A stretch of 64,000 nucleotides of DNA from UBA937 sp031549725 (GTDB lineage Bacteria; Spirochaetota; Spirochaetia; Treponematales; Breznakiellaceae). The notes beneath the pieces were generated by a model. It made no database searches. It was not told where the DNA came from and was given only the letters and a program-made list of their open reading frames with translations. This document shows positions 34,581 through 43,761 of the stretch, piece by piece. The DNA is taken from positions 1-64,000 of the forward strand of contig JAVBPH010000046.1 of assembly GCA_031549725.1 (NCBI GenBank), written 5' to 3'. The position numbers and the translations under genes are program-made. How positions within the stretch are numbered: position 1 is the stretch's first letter; every line of letters begins with the position of its first letter.

Positions 34581-35081
34581 CTATTTTTTATTCCCGGTTT
34601 TTGAGGATTCCCCTTCTTCCTTCTTTTTTTGTTTCTTTACTACGGAAGCAATTGCTTCCTGGGTCATCCTGTCACAGCGCTCGTTGTAGGTGTTTCCCGC
34701 GTGTCCCTTTACCCATTTCCAGTGGATTTTCATATATGATGTGATCGTATCCAGGGCTATCCATAATTCCTGGTTTTTTACAGCTCCTTTTGAGCTGGTT
34801 TTCCAGTTATTCTTTTTCCAGTTTTTTATCCATTCACTGATACCTTTCTGCAGGTACTGGGAATCGGTGTGAACCGTAAAGGTATCGGCTTTTATACCCA
34901 GTTCCGCCACCCGGTTCAGCCCTTCCAATGCGGCGGTGAGTTCCATCCGGTTGTTGGTGGTGTGGGCTTCGGCGCCCCAGTTTTCATCGATGATTGCCTT
35001 GCCGTCGATGATAACATAAGCCCAGCCCCCGGGGCCGGGATTCCCCGAACAGCCCCCATCGGTATAAATATCGATATTCAT
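34581..35081 (-). CDS. rnhA: Ribonuclease HI
   Basis: Cuts the RNA strand of RNA-DNA hybrids (R-loops, Okazaki primers). The 166 residues show the DEDD active site: Asp7 (IYTDGGCSGNPGPGG), Glu47 (MELTAALEGL), Asp72 (VHTDSQYL) and a C-terminal Asp near GHAGNTYNERCD. A Lys-rich C-terminal tail of about 20 residues (KKQKKKEEG) is unusual but not unique. AAGGGG precedes the ATG. Confidence 0.95.
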   Translation of the reverse strand: MNIDIYTDGGCSGNPGPGGWAYVIIDGKAIIDENWGAEAHTTNNRMELTAALEGLNRVAELGIKADTFTVHTDSQYLQKGISEWIKNWKKNNWKTSSKGAVKNQELWIALDTITSYMKIHWKWVKGHAGNTYNERCDRMTQEAIASVVKKQKKKEEGESSKTGNKK

Positions 35082-35139
35082 TGGTTCCCCTTAATCTGCT
35101 TTTGAATCATCATAAAATACCGGATTTGGAAATTTTTTC

Positions 35140-36084
35140 CTAGGTCTCTTCCAGTTTTGCCTTAAAGGCCAGTCCGGTGGGTGTTACCGCCAGGCCGCCG
35201 GTGGAATTTTCCTTTATTATGGAAGGCAGGGCATCGCCGATTTGTTTCATGGCCCAGACCACTTCGTCAAAGGGAATTACGCTTTGGATTCCGGCCAGGG
35301 TTATGTCCGCAGCGGTTATGGCATTCATGGCGGTGAAGGCGTTCCGTTTAACACAGGGTACCTCCACGAGGCCTGCCACAGGATCACAGGCCAGACCTAG
35401 GGAATTTTTCAGGGACAGGGCTGCGGCGGAAAAACATTCCTTCAGGGACAGGCCTTCCAGGAAGGTCAGCGCCGCAGCGGCCATGGCTCCGGCCACACCG
35501 CACTCCGCCTGGCAGCCCCCTTCGGAACCTGCCAGGGTAGCGGTCTGGGCAGCCAGAACCCCCGCAAGGCTGGAAACGAGAAAGGCTCCCCGGAGGGGTT
35601 CATCGTAGGGAGGATTGATTTTTTGGGGAACAGCTATTTCATAGGATGATATTCCGCCGGAACGGGCTTCCGCGGGGTTTCTCCGGGTATCCCACCAGGC
35701 CCAGATGGCCCCGGGGACAATACCGCTGGATCCCGCGGTGGGAAAAGCCACCACCCGGCCTCCGCAGGCGTTTACTTCATTTATAGCCAGGGAATACGCG
35801 ATGCTTCGCCGCAGGAGCTGATCCTGGATCATCCCCCGGGAGGCCTGGGCATATGTTACGGCTCCGGCCTGGGTAAGGCCGGACCGGGAAATTTGCTTTT
35901 CCGACAAGCCCTTGATGATACCGTCCCGGGTAATGGATATGCGCCGGTCCAGTTCGGTTTGGATCTCATTTTCGCTTTGGCCGGTGATAAAGGCTTCCCG
36001 TTTTATGGCATAATCCTGGGCGGAGATGTGCTCCGTATTGAGGATAGATTCCAGTTCGGTAAATGTTAGAAAACGGTATTTCAT
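35140..36084 (-). CDS. sdaAA: L-serine dehydratase, alpha subunit (Fe-S)
   Basis: Deaminates L-serine to pyruvate and ammonia together with the beta subunit. The 314 residues carry the cysteines expected to hold the [4Fe-4S] cluster, in GGCQAECGVAG, LACDPVAGLVEVPC and nearby. The signature AFPTAGSSGIVPGA is visible. It starts on the beta-subunit stop codon (ATGA), so both subunits are made in a fixed ratio. The two-gene form is usual in Firmicutes and many anaerobes. Confidence 0.94.
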   Translation of the reverse strand: MKYRFLTFTELESILNTEHISAQDYAIKREAFITGQSENEIQTELDRRISITRDGIIKGLSEKQISRSGLTQAGAVTYAQASRGMIQDQLLRRSIAYSLAINEVNACGGRVVAFPTAGSSGIVPGAIWAWWDTRRNPAEARSGGISSYEIAVPQKINPPYDEPLRGAFLVSSLAGVLAAQTATLAGSEGGCQAECGVAGAMAAAALTFLEGLSLKECFSAAALSLKNSLGLACDPVAGLVEVPCVKRNAFTAMNAITAADITLAGIQSVIPFDEVVWAMKQIGDALPSIIKENSTGGLAVTPTGLAFKAKLEET

Positions 36085-36836
36085 AGGCCCCCCAATGAGG
36101 GAATACGCAGGACTTCATAGATAGGCGGTAATCCTTCTATACGTTCCGCCACGGATTTAGGAATGGGGGTATCGGTTTCCACCACCAGGAGGGCCTCATC
36201 ACCTTTTTCCTTCCTGTGGCTGGAAGTACCCGCAATATTGATTTTTTCCGCCGCTAAAATATGGGATACAATGGCAATAACCCCAATCTCATCATGGTGC
36301 CGGACTAAAAGAGCTTCCAGTTCCCCGGAAAGGCTTACCTGGTATCCGTTTATTTCATCTATCCTGATGGAGCCGCCGCCGATGCTGGAAGCCCGGACCT
36401 TAAGCCGCCTGCCCCCGGTACCGGTATCCCCCGGGCCTTCCAGGATAATAATCATACTGTTTGGATGCCATGAAGGGGGCAGCTCCTGTACCGCCTCGAT
36501 GGTAATGGGAAAGGCCTGTCCCCGGGATAGTTCTTCCGCTAAAATAACCGCTCCCCGGCTGAGGCGTTCATCCTCCGGGGGAATTGCCAGAAGCCCCGCG
36601 ATGGCCGCATCCCCCGATCCGTGGCCTTTCCAGGTGGATGCCAGGGAACCGTAAAACCGGATAATAGCTTTCGACGGGTTTTCCCCGAACATTTTCCGGG
36701 TTAAAAAGGCAATCCGGGCAACCCCGGCGGTATGGGAACTGGAGGGGCCAATCATTACGGGACCGCAGATTTCAAAAATAGGAACATTTTCCTTCGGCAT
36801 ATTAAAAATATACCATATTTTTAGCTGGACAGACAT
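36081..36836 (-). CDS. sdaAB: L-serine dehydratase, beta subunit
   Basis: A 251-residue partner of the alpha subunit. The IGPSSSHTAG substrate-binding block is near residue 32 and a C-terminal ACT-like domain (about 165-245, containing SHILAAEKINIAG) may bind serine. The start is uncertain: the first ATG (36836) and a second at 36800 (MPKENVPIF) are both in frame and neither has a clear ribosome site. The second gives the usual family N-terminus. Confidence 0.92.
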   Translation of the reverse strand: MSVQLKIWYIFNMPKENVPIFEICGPVMIGPSSSHTAGVARIAFLTRKMFGENPSKAIIRFYGSLASTWKGHGSGDAAIAGLLAIPPEDERLSRGAVILAEELSRGQAFPITIEAVQELPPSWHPNSMIIILEGPGDTGTGGRRLKVRASSIGGGSIRIDEINGYQVSLSGELEALLVRHHDEIGVIAIVSHILAAEKINIAGTSSHRKEKGDEALLVVETDTPIPKSVAERIEGLPPIYEVLRIPSLGGL

Positions 36837-37066
36837 AGGGGATCCAGGGAAGCGGTTTATGCAACCCGCAGCCCCGCGGAAAGGACTTTTTAAATTTCCT
36901 CATTTACCCTATTGCCGTACTGGAGTGTATTTAGTATTTTATATATATACTCATCGATTATATACGGATGGGTTAATAATCTTTATTAAATTAAACCGCA
37001 CCCCGCAAGGTCAGTTATTCGGTTGATGTATATGCGGGCCGGGAAATAATTGAGGAGAATAAAAGT

Positions 37067-38707
37067 ATGGCGAAACAATTAATGTTCAACGAAGAGGCCC
37101 GCCGCAAGTTGCTTTCGGGCGTTGAGCAAATTTCCAAGGCCGTTAAGGTTACCCTTGGGCCCAAGGGGCGGAATGTTCTTTTGGATAAGAAGTTCGGAGC
37201 TCCTACTGTCACCAAAGACGGTGTATCCGTAGCCAAAGAAGTTGAATTGGCCGATCCCTATGAAAACATGGGAGCCCAGCTTCTTAAGGAAGTGGCCACC
37301 AAGACCAACGATGTGGCCGGTGACGGTACCACCACCGCAACTGTATTGGCCTATTCCCTGGTTAAGGAAGGCCTTAAGGCAGTTGCCGCCGGAATGACCC
37401 CCATTGAACTGAAACGGGGCATCGATAAGGCGGTGGAGATTTCCGTGGAAGAAATCAAGAAAAATTCCAAGGAAATCAAGGATAAGGAAGAGATATCCCA
37501 CGTTGCATCGGTTTCCGCCAATAATGATCCGGAAATCGGGAAAACCATTGCGGATGCCATGGAAAAGGTCGGAAAAGACGGGGTTATCACCGTGGAAGAA
37601 TCCAAGACCATGGACACCTCCATTGAGTTCGTGGAAGGGATGCAGTTTGACCGGGGATACATTTCCGCTTACTTCGTTACCGACCGGGATACCATGACCA
37701 GTGTATACGAAGATGCATATATCCTTATTCATGACAAGAAGGTTTCTTCCATGAAGGATATGCTTCCTCTGCTGGAAAAAATCGCCCAGAGCGGCAAGCC
37801 TCTGCTGATCATTGCGGAAGATGTGGACGGAGAAGCCCTTTCAACGTTAGTGGTGAACAGCCTCCGGGGAACCCTCAGGACCTGTGCCGTTAAGGCTCCC
37901 GGCTTCGGCGACCGCCGCAAGGCCATGCTCGAAGATATTGCCATCCTTACCGGCGGTGAAGTTATTTCCGATGAGCTCGGCCTTAAGCTGGAAAATACCG
38001 ATATTTCCCAGCTTGGCAAGGCAAAGACCATCAAGATTGATAAGGATAACACCACCATTATCAACGGTGCCGGCAAGAATAAGGACATCCAGGACCGGAT
38101 TGCCCAGATTAAGGCCCAGATTGAAGACACCACCTCCGATTATGACCGGGAAAAACTCCAGGAACGGCTGGCTAAACTGGCCGGCGGAGTGGCGGTGATC
38201 AACGTGGGTGCTGCCACCGAAGTGGAACTGAAAGAGAAGAAACACCGGGTAGAGGATGCTCTTTCCGCTACCAGGGCAGCCATTGAAGAAGGCATTGTCC
38301 CCGGCGGTGAAATCGCCCTGATCCAGGCCGCACTGGCCCTCGACAAGGCCGACACATCCCATCTTACCGACGATGAAAAGGTCGGCTTCAAGATTGTAAA
38401 ACGTGCCCTGGAAGAACCCATCCGGCAGATTGCTGAAAACGCAGGTCTGGACGGTGCTGTGGTAGCTGACCGGGCCAAGAGCGAAAAGAAAGGCGTTGGT
38501 TTTGACGCAGCCAAAATGGAATGGGTTGATATGGTGAAAGCCGGTATTATCGATCCTGCCAAGGTTACCCGTTCTGCTCTTCAGCATGCAGCTTCCATTG
38601 CAAGCCTGCTCCTGACCACAGAATGCGCCATCACCGATATTCCCGAGAAGAAAGAACCCCCTGCAATGCCCGGCGGCGGCATGGGCGGTATGGGAATGGA
38701 TTACTAA
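37067..38707 (+). CDS. groL: 60-kDa chaperonin GroEL
   Basis: A 546-residue chaperonin subunit that folds proteins in a double ring with GroES. It starts MAKQLMFNEEARRKLL behind GAGGAG. The ATP-binding GDGTTTATVLA, the VIKIGAATEVELKEKK-like block (here VINVGAATEVELKEKKHR) and the C-terminal GGGMGGMGM tail are all present. No groES gene is adjacent, and I see no CIRCE inverted repeat in the 230 bases upstream. Codon use is more uniform than in its neighbours, as expected for a highly expressed gene. Confidence 0.98.
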   Translation: MAKQLMFNEEARRKLLSGVEQISKAVKVTLGPKGRNVLLDKKFGAPTVTKDGVSVAKEVELADPYENMGAQLLKEVATKTNDVAGDGTTTATVLAYSLVKEGLKAVAAGMTPIELKRGIDKAVEISVEEIKKNSKEIKDKEEISHVASVSANNDPEIGKTIADAMEKVGKDGVITVEESKTMDTSIEFVEGMQFDRGYISAYFVTDRDTMTSVYEDAYILIHDKKVSSMKDMLPLLEKIAQSGKPLLIIAEDVDGEALSTLVVNSLRGTLRTCAVKAPGFGDRRKAMLEDIAILTGGEVISDELGLKLENTDISQLGKAKTIKIDKDNTTIINGAGKNKDIQDRIAQIKAQIEDTTSDYDREKLQERLAKLAGGVAVINVGAATEVELKEKKHRVEDALSATRAAIEEGIVPGGEIALIQAALALDKADTSHLTDDEKVGFKIVKRALEEPIRQIAENAGLDGAVVADRAKSEKKGVGFDAAKMEWVDMVKAGIIDPAKVTRSALQHAASIASLLLTTECAITDIPEKKEPPAMPGGGMGGMGMDY

Positions 38708-38733
38708 TAAAACAGTATCCGGTTGTTTTGAGG

Positions 38734-38768
38734 AACGGCATGGCTTCGGCTATGCCGTTTTTTTTATT
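38734..38768 (+). terminator. Rho-independent terminator of groL
   Basis: AACGGCAT and ATGCCGTT arms around a GGCTTCGGCT loop segment (itself pairing), followed by a long T run, 27 bases after the groL stop. Confidence 0.92.
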
Positions 38769-38805
38769 CAGCTACGGCATATGGTGTCGTTTATATAATA
38801 ATTGA

Positions 38806-39210
38806 TCAGACGTTTCTGCTTTTCCAGGTGGCAATTTCGATCAAATTTCCTTCGGGATCCGCCACATAGCTGCTCCGCAGTCCCCAGGGATATGTTTTTG
38901 GTTCGCTGACAGGTACCGCCCCAAGGCTTACCATTCTGGCATATTCTTTATCGACTTCCTCAGGGGTATCCGCATCCAGGGCGAGCTCAAAGGTTCCGTT
39001 GGTGCCCTCCGGGTAAGTAAAGGCCTGACCGGTAAGGTTCTCAAAATCCTGCCTGCTGTACATCATAAATCTTAATCCATCCAATTCAACGATTACGCTG
39101 GGATCAATTCCGTCCCACTCCAAAGGGAAACCGGCCACATCCCGGTAAAAGGCAACCATGGCAGCCATATCTTTGACAAACAGCCCGACGGCCTTTAATT
39201 TTAAAGTCAT
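38806..39210 (-). CDS. VOC (glyoxalase/dioxygenase superfamily) protein
   Basis: A 134-residue single-module vicinal oxygen chelate protein with the paired beta-alpha-beta-beta-beta pattern: AVGLFVKDMAAMVAFYRDVAGF, then WDGIDPSV, then FELALDADTPEEVD and a C-terminal YVADPEGNLIEIATW block. Glu at the end of that block is a usual metal ligand. The frame is open to 39291, but the ATG at 39210 overlaps the upstream stop (ATGA) behind GGAAGG. The substrate is unknown; antibiotic-binding and lactoylglutathione lyase-type roles are both possible. Confidence 0.85.
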   Translation of the reverse strand: MTLKLKAVGLFVKDMAAMVAFYRDVAGFPLEWDGIDPSVIVELDGLRFMMYSRQDFENLTGQAFTYPEGTNGTFELALDADTPEEVDKEYARMVSLGAVPVSEPKTYPWGLRSSYVADPEGNLIEIATWKSRNV

Positions 39211-39701
39211 TTTGCCCTTCCTTGCGGATAAAATGCGGTGAACAGTTTCATATACTCCGTCAGTTGGAACAATTCCGGCTTGAAAAACCAAAAAGCCCTT
39301 CCATCACATACTTCGTATTGTTTTTCATGAATGGTATATCGTTTTTGATGTATACATTCTGTTTTGCCCTGGCAATGATTGCATAAAGGAAAGTTCCCGG
39401 TAAATGCCTCCTGGATAAAATCCGGGGCCGATTCGATGGCTTCCCGGTACTTATCCACATTGCTGAAATACAGGCGCAGTATAATATCTTCATCCCGGAT
39501 ATAGATGCGTGCGTAGGATTTCCTGCTTTTGACTCCCGTTTTGGTGTAGATAATCATATATTTACCCCAGCAGTATCCCGGGACGATACTGCCGTCAAAG
39601 GTATATCCCAGGACATCCATTTGAGCATCAAAGGCAATGATAAAATCTTTATTCGCCTTTTTTATGAAACTAAATTCATCTCTTTTTAGGAGCTCCTTCA
39701 T
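39207..39701 (-). CDS. Hypothetical protein with Cys cluster (DUF3788-like)
   Basis: 164 residues, well-placed GGGAGGATGAA ribosome site. The N-terminal half has the GYCWGKYMIIYTKTG and SYARIYIRDEDIILRLYF blocks, a compact alpha/beta fold similar in style to DUF3788 proteins. The C-terminal half has four cysteines (CNHCQGKTEC and one near YEVCDGRAF) that could bind a metal. It is translationally coupled to the VOC gene. The family assignment is tentative and the function unknown. Confidence 0.7.
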   Translation of the reverse strand: MKELLKRDEFSFIKKANKDFIIAFDAQMDVLGYTFDGSIVPGYCWGKYMIIYTKTGVKSRKSYARIYIRDEDIILRLYFSNVDKYREAIESAPDFIQEAFTGNFPLCNHCQGKTECIHQKRYTIHEKQYEVCDGRAFWFFKPELFQLTEYMKLFTAFYPQGRAK

Positions 39702-39739
39702 TTCATCCTCCCTGGTCAGTTTTTATCCCAAAGAGTTAA

Positions 39740-39762
39740 TTTTTGACCTATTTGGTCAAAAA
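39740..39762. promoter_or_regulatory. Perfect operator-like palindrome
   Basis: TTTTTGACC and GGTCAAAAA separated by five bases, 39 bases upstream of the hypothetical/VOC gene pair (leftward). The 9-5-9 symmetry fits a dimeric repressor site. It could also form a weak hairpin. No regulator gene is adjacent. Confidence 0.5.
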
Positions 39763-39929
39763 TCCGGATAGATTTATCATACTGGAATTTCCCCGGGGTT
39801 TCCAGTAAAAGGTCAGCATAATCTTCCGGCGGTTTTACCTCTGTGTTCAAACCCCGTACCAGTATTTGCATTGATTAGGGCCGCAGTCGGTGGACCCTTT
39901 TTCAAAAAAAGTATAGAGTACTATCATAT

Positions 39930-41660
39930 ATGGAATTTACCGAATTTTCTTTACACCCCGACCTCCAACGGGGTCTTTCTGACGCAGGGTATATCACCTG
40001 CATGCCTGTCCAGGAACAGGTACTGGCTAATGCATTTGGAGGCCGGGATCTTTACGTTCAGTCCCAGACGGGGACCGGGAAAACCGCCGCTTATTTAATT
40101 GTTATTTTCCAGCGGCTTATGGCTGAACCTTTGCTCAATGGTAAAAAGGCGCTGATCATGGTGCCCACCAGGGAGTTGGCGGTTCAGGTTGAAGAAGAAG
40201 CTAAGTTGATAGGCAAGTATCTTCCTTTCAAAATCGGCAGCTTTTACGGCGGGGTAGGGTACGCCCACCAGACCAGGCTTCTAAAGGATAATGCACAGAT
40301 CCTGGTTGGAACCCCCGGAAGGGTTCTGGATTTGAACGGTTCGGGACAGATGAACCTGATGGATACGGCCTTCCTTATCCTGGATGAAGCTGACCGGATG
40401 TTTGATATGGGTTTCTATCCTGATCTCCGGAAGCTTATCAATGTGGTTCCCCCGGCGGACCGGCGGCAGACCATGCTCTTTTCCGCAACCCTCAATGCCT
40501 ATGTGAAAAATCTGGCTTGGGAGTATACCCGGGAACCCTTTGAGATTGAGATTGAACCGGAAACAATCACCGTTGAGGAAATTGAGCAGCAGCTTTACCA
40601 TGTTCCCAGTGAAGATAAGATGAAGCTCCTCATGGGAATCCTGAGAAGGGATAATCCCGAGAGTGCGGTCATTTTCTGCAATACCAAACGGTATGCGGAA
40701 ATTGTGGCAAAACGGATGAGGATAAACGGCTACGAATGTGAGTTTATCATGGGAGATCTTCCCCAGGTTAAGCGCCTCAAGATTATTGATGATATCAAGG
40801 CCGGGAAAATAAAATACCTGGTCGCCACGGATGTGGCAGCCCGGGGCCTGGATATAGAAGACCTGGCTTTGGTTATCAATTACGACCTGCCCATTGAATC
40901 GGAAAATTATGTTCACCGGATTGGAAGAACCGCCCGGGCCGGTAAAAGCGGCAAGGCTATTACCTTTGCCAGTGAACAGGATGTTTACGAATTGCCGGAT
41001 ATTGAAAAATATATCGGTAAAAAAATTCCCTCGGCGATTGCCAGCGAAGATCTCTATGGTGAAGACAAGAGCGAAGGCATGAGGATCAGGACCGATTTCT
41101 ACGATGATGGTTATGAATTCCGGGGAGACCGGCGGGGCCGGGGAAGGCCGGACAGCCGCAGGGAAAGCGAACGACGCGGCGGCGGAGACCGGCGGGGTGA
41201 TAAAAACAGGAACAAACCCCGGAGGCATGACGGTGGGAAACCGTATACCGAGGACCGGCGGCGCAGTGAAAAACCGAAGTCCGGGGGAAGATCCTCTTCC
41301 GAACAGAACCTTTCAAATCTTTCCTTTGAAGAAAGGATGGTCTACTATAAACAAAAGTATGAAGGTCCCGGAAAACCCGCGGGAGTAAAGCCCAGGAATG
41401 AAACCGTAGGAAAATCCGCCGGACCGAAACCCGGAACCGGAAAAGGGAAGGGCAAGGAAAATTACCGGAAGGATTATCCCGGCAAACGGAATGAAAAATC
41501 CGGAAAACCCACCGGCCAAAAACAAAAGAATTATAATAAACCCCAGGGTAAGCCCGCCGGAAAAGCTGAAGCAGCAAAACCGGTTAAAGAAACCGCCAAA
41601 CCCGCTAAGAAGGGTTTCTTTGCAAAATTGACCGGCCTGCTCTCGGGGAAAAAATCTTAA
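39930..41660 (+). CDS. DEAD-box ATP-dependent RNA helicase
   Basis: A 576-residue helicase. The core (about 1-370) has the Q motif before VQEQ, motif I TGTGKTA, PTRELA, DEAD (LDEADRMFDMG), SAT, and the second-domain motifs ATDVAARGLD and HRIGRTARAG. The C-terminal 200 residues are a low-complexity, Arg/Lys/Gly/Pro-rich tail (repeated RRG, GKP and KSG units), a typical RNA-tethering extension. RhlE/DeaD-like roles in ribosome assembly or mRNA decay in the cold are likely. Confidence 0.93.
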   Translation: MEFTEFSLHPDLQRGLSDAGYITCMPVQEQVLANAFGGRDLYVQSQTGTGKTAAYLIVIFQRLMAEPLLNGKKALIMVPTRELAVQVEEEAKLIGKYLPFKIGSFYGGVGYAHQTRLLKDNAQILVGTPGRVLDLNGSGQMNLMDTAFLILDEADRMFDMGFYPDLRKLINVVPPADRRQTMLFSATLNAYVKNLAWEYTREPFEIEIEPETITVEEIEQQLYHVPSEDKMKLLMGILRRDNPESAVIFCNTKRYAEIVAKRMRINGYECEFIMGDLPQVKRLKIIDDIKAGKIKYLVATDVAARGLDIEDLALVINYDLPIESENYVHRIGRTARAGKSGKAITFASEQDVYELPDIEKYIGKKIPSAIASEDLYGEDKSEGMRIRTDFYDDGYEFRGDRRGRGRPDSRRESERRGGGDRRGDKNRNKPRRHDGGKPYTEDRRRSEKPKSGGRSSSEQNLSNLSFEERMVYYKQKYEGPGKPAGVKPRNETVGKSAGPKPGTGKGKGKENYRKDYPGKRNEKSGKPTGQKQKNYNKPQGKPAGKAEAAKPVKETAKPAKKGFFAKLTGLLSGKKS

Positions 41661-41835
41661 CCGGAATATTTTATGCAGCGGTCTTTGGAGTATTCGTTCA
41701 ATTTTTTCAGAGAATCCAAGGACCCTGTAAGTAAATCCAAATCTGACTGGAACAGCCGCCTGCATTATGACCGGGCAAATTAGAGGAACACCAGGCACTT
41801 TCATTTTCCTGGTGTTCCGATTATCAATGAAGATC

Positions 41836-41943
41836 CATTTTCAAAACTCGGTTAGTTTTGAAAATGGTTTTGGAAAACCGGCTAAAAATCCGGTTTTTCC
41901 CTAAATCTAAGGTTGCTTTTTTAAAACTGAAGTTGGAAAAGCC
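41836..41943 (+). repeat. Family B repeat, diverged copy B3
   Basis: The first hairpin CCATTTTCAAAACT...AGTTTTGAAAATGG keeps the ACTCGGTTAGT loop of B1. The middle hairpin is replaced by an unrelated one (GGAAAACCGGC/CCGGTTTTTCC). The third (AAGGTTGCTTTTTT...GGAAAAGCC) is decayed. So the architecture is kept although the middle sequence has changed. Bases 41661-41835 hold nothing else I recognise. Confidence 0.75.
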
Positions 41944-41958
41944 TCTGGAGTATAAAAC

Positions 41959-43593
41959 GTGATCACAGTTACCGAAGTTACCCTCGCTTACGGAGAGCGA
42001 ACCCTTTTTAAGGATGTAAATTTAAAGTTTACCCCCGGAAATTGCTACGGCATTATCGGTGCCAATGGCGCAGGAAAATCAACCTTCCTTAAAATCCTTT
42101 CCGGAGAAGTTGAACATGATAAAGGCGAAATATCTATAAGTACCGGTGAACGGATGGCGGTGTTAAAACAGGACCACTTTGCCTTTGAGGAATTCCCGGT
42201 AATTGAAACCGTTATCATGGGGTATCCGAAACTGTATCAGATTCAGAAAGAACGTGAAGCTATCTATGCCAAGGAAGATTTTTCTGAGGAAGACGGAATG
42301 AAGGCCAGCGAACTGGAAGCGGATTTTGCTGATATGGGCGGCTGGGAAGCCGAAGCCCAGGCAAGCCAGCTTCTTTCAGGTCTGGGCTTGGATGACGCGG
42401 ACCAGGAAAAAATGATGAGCGAGCTGGATGAATCCAAGAAAGTCCGGGTTCTTTTAGCCCAGGCCTTGTTCGGAAATCCCGATATACTACTCCTGGACGA
42501 ACCCACCAACGGTCTTGACCTGGAATCCATATCCTGGCTTGAGGACTTCCTCATTGAATTTCCCAACATTGTGATTGTGGTTTCCCACGACCGGCATTTC
42601 TTAAACTCCGTATGTACCCACATATGTGATATTGATTTTGGAAAGATATCCCTGTATTCCGGAAACTACGATTTCTGGTACCAGATGAGTCAGATGCTTC
42701 AGCGGCAGGCAAAGGACCAGCAGCGGCGGAACGAGGATAAAGCCCGGGAATTAAAAGAGTTTATCCAGCGTTTTGCTTCAAACGCCGCCAAGAGCAGGCA
42801 GGCCACCAGCCGGAAAAAGGTACTGGAAAAACTGGACCTGGATAACGTGGTGGTTACCAGCAGGAAATTCCCTTATGTGGCGTTTAAACCGAACCGGGAT
42901 ATCGGAAACAATGTACTCCGGGTGGAAGGCCTGGGGTATTCCTTTGAAGGTGAAAAGCTCCTCAACGATTTCAGTCTGATAGTAAATAAGAATGATAAAA
43001 TTGCCTTTGTTGGTGCAGAACATCAATCCAAGTCAGCACTCTTTGATATCATAGCCGGGGATGTGAAAGCCTCTGCCGGGGATGTTTACTGGGGACAGAC
43101 CACCAGTTTTGCCTATTTCCCCAAGGAAAATTCCGCATTTTTCGATTCGGATATGTCGATTACCGACTGGCTGAAACAATATTCCCCGGATCAGGATGAT
43201 ACCTACGTCCGGGGTTTCCTGGGCCGGATGCTGTTTTCCGGGGATGAAGCCCTGAAACCGGTGAATGTCCTTTCCGGCGGTGAGAAGGTCCGGTGTATGC
43301 TTGCCAAGATGATGCTGTCCGGGGCTAATGTTCTCATCTTTGACGAACCCACCAATCACCTGGACCTGGAAGCCATAACCGCACTCAATGATGGCCTGGT
43401 GGATTTCCCCGGGGTAATTCTTTTTAATTCCCATGACCATGAATTTGTAAACTCCGTGGCAACCCGGATTATCGAAATTATCCCCGGGGGTATGATCGAC
43501 CGGATGATGCCTTTTGATGATTATCTAACGGATGAATCAGTGAAGACCCTGAGATCCGAAGCATACCATGAAACGTCACGGCTGAAGATATAG
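41959..43593 (+). CDS. ABC-F family ATPase (translation factor type)
   Basis: A 544-residue soluble twin-ATPase protein of the ABC-F family, whose members act on the ribosome. NBD1 has Walker A GANGAGKST (about 35-43) and LLDEPTNGLD. The interdomain linker is charged and helical (about 240-300). NBD2 has LSGGEKVR and FDEPTNHLDLE. Two sites depart from consensus: the NBD1 signature is ELDESKKVRV and the NBD2 Walker A is GAEHQSKS. There are no membrane segments. Start is GTG. It is closest in layout to YbiT-like ABC-F proteins; resistance to antibiotics cannot be inferred. Confidence 0.88.
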   Translation: MITVTEVTLAYGERTLFKDVNLKFTPGNCYGIIGANGAGKSTFLKILSGEVEHDKGEISISTGERMAVLKQDHFAFEEFPVIETVIMGYPKLYQIQKEREAIYAKEDFSEEDGMKASELEADFADMGGWEAEAQASQLLSGLGLDDADQEKMMSELDESKKVRVLLAQALFGNPDILLLDEPTNGLDLESISWLEDFLIEFPNIVIVVSHDRHFLNSVCTHICDIDFGKISLYSGNYDFWYQMSQMLQRQAKDQQRRNEDKARELKEFIQRFASNAAKSRQATSRKKVLEKLDLDNVVVTSRKFPYVAFKPNRDIGNNVLRVEGLGYSFEGEKLLNDFSLIVNKNDKIAFVGAEHQSKSALFDIIAGDVKASAGDVYWGQTTSFAYFPKENSAFFDSDMSITDWLKQYSPDQDDTYVRGFLGRMLFSGDEALKPVNVLSGGEKVRCMLAKMMLSGANVLIFDEPTNHLDLEAITALNDGLVDFPGVILFNSHDHEFVNSVATRIIEIIPGGMIDRMMPFDDYLTDESVKTLRSEAYHETSRLKI

Positions 43594-43761
43594 GTTGATC
43601 CTTCGGGCTATATCTTTCATCTTGATATCCTTCTGAATTAATGGAAAATAAGGTCTGGCCTTTTCATAGACTTCGTTTAAATACAAAATTTCTATTTATT
43701 TCCCCAAATACTAAAGCAATATCCATGGTAACGTCATCTTATTTTCCAGGAGAAACATACC

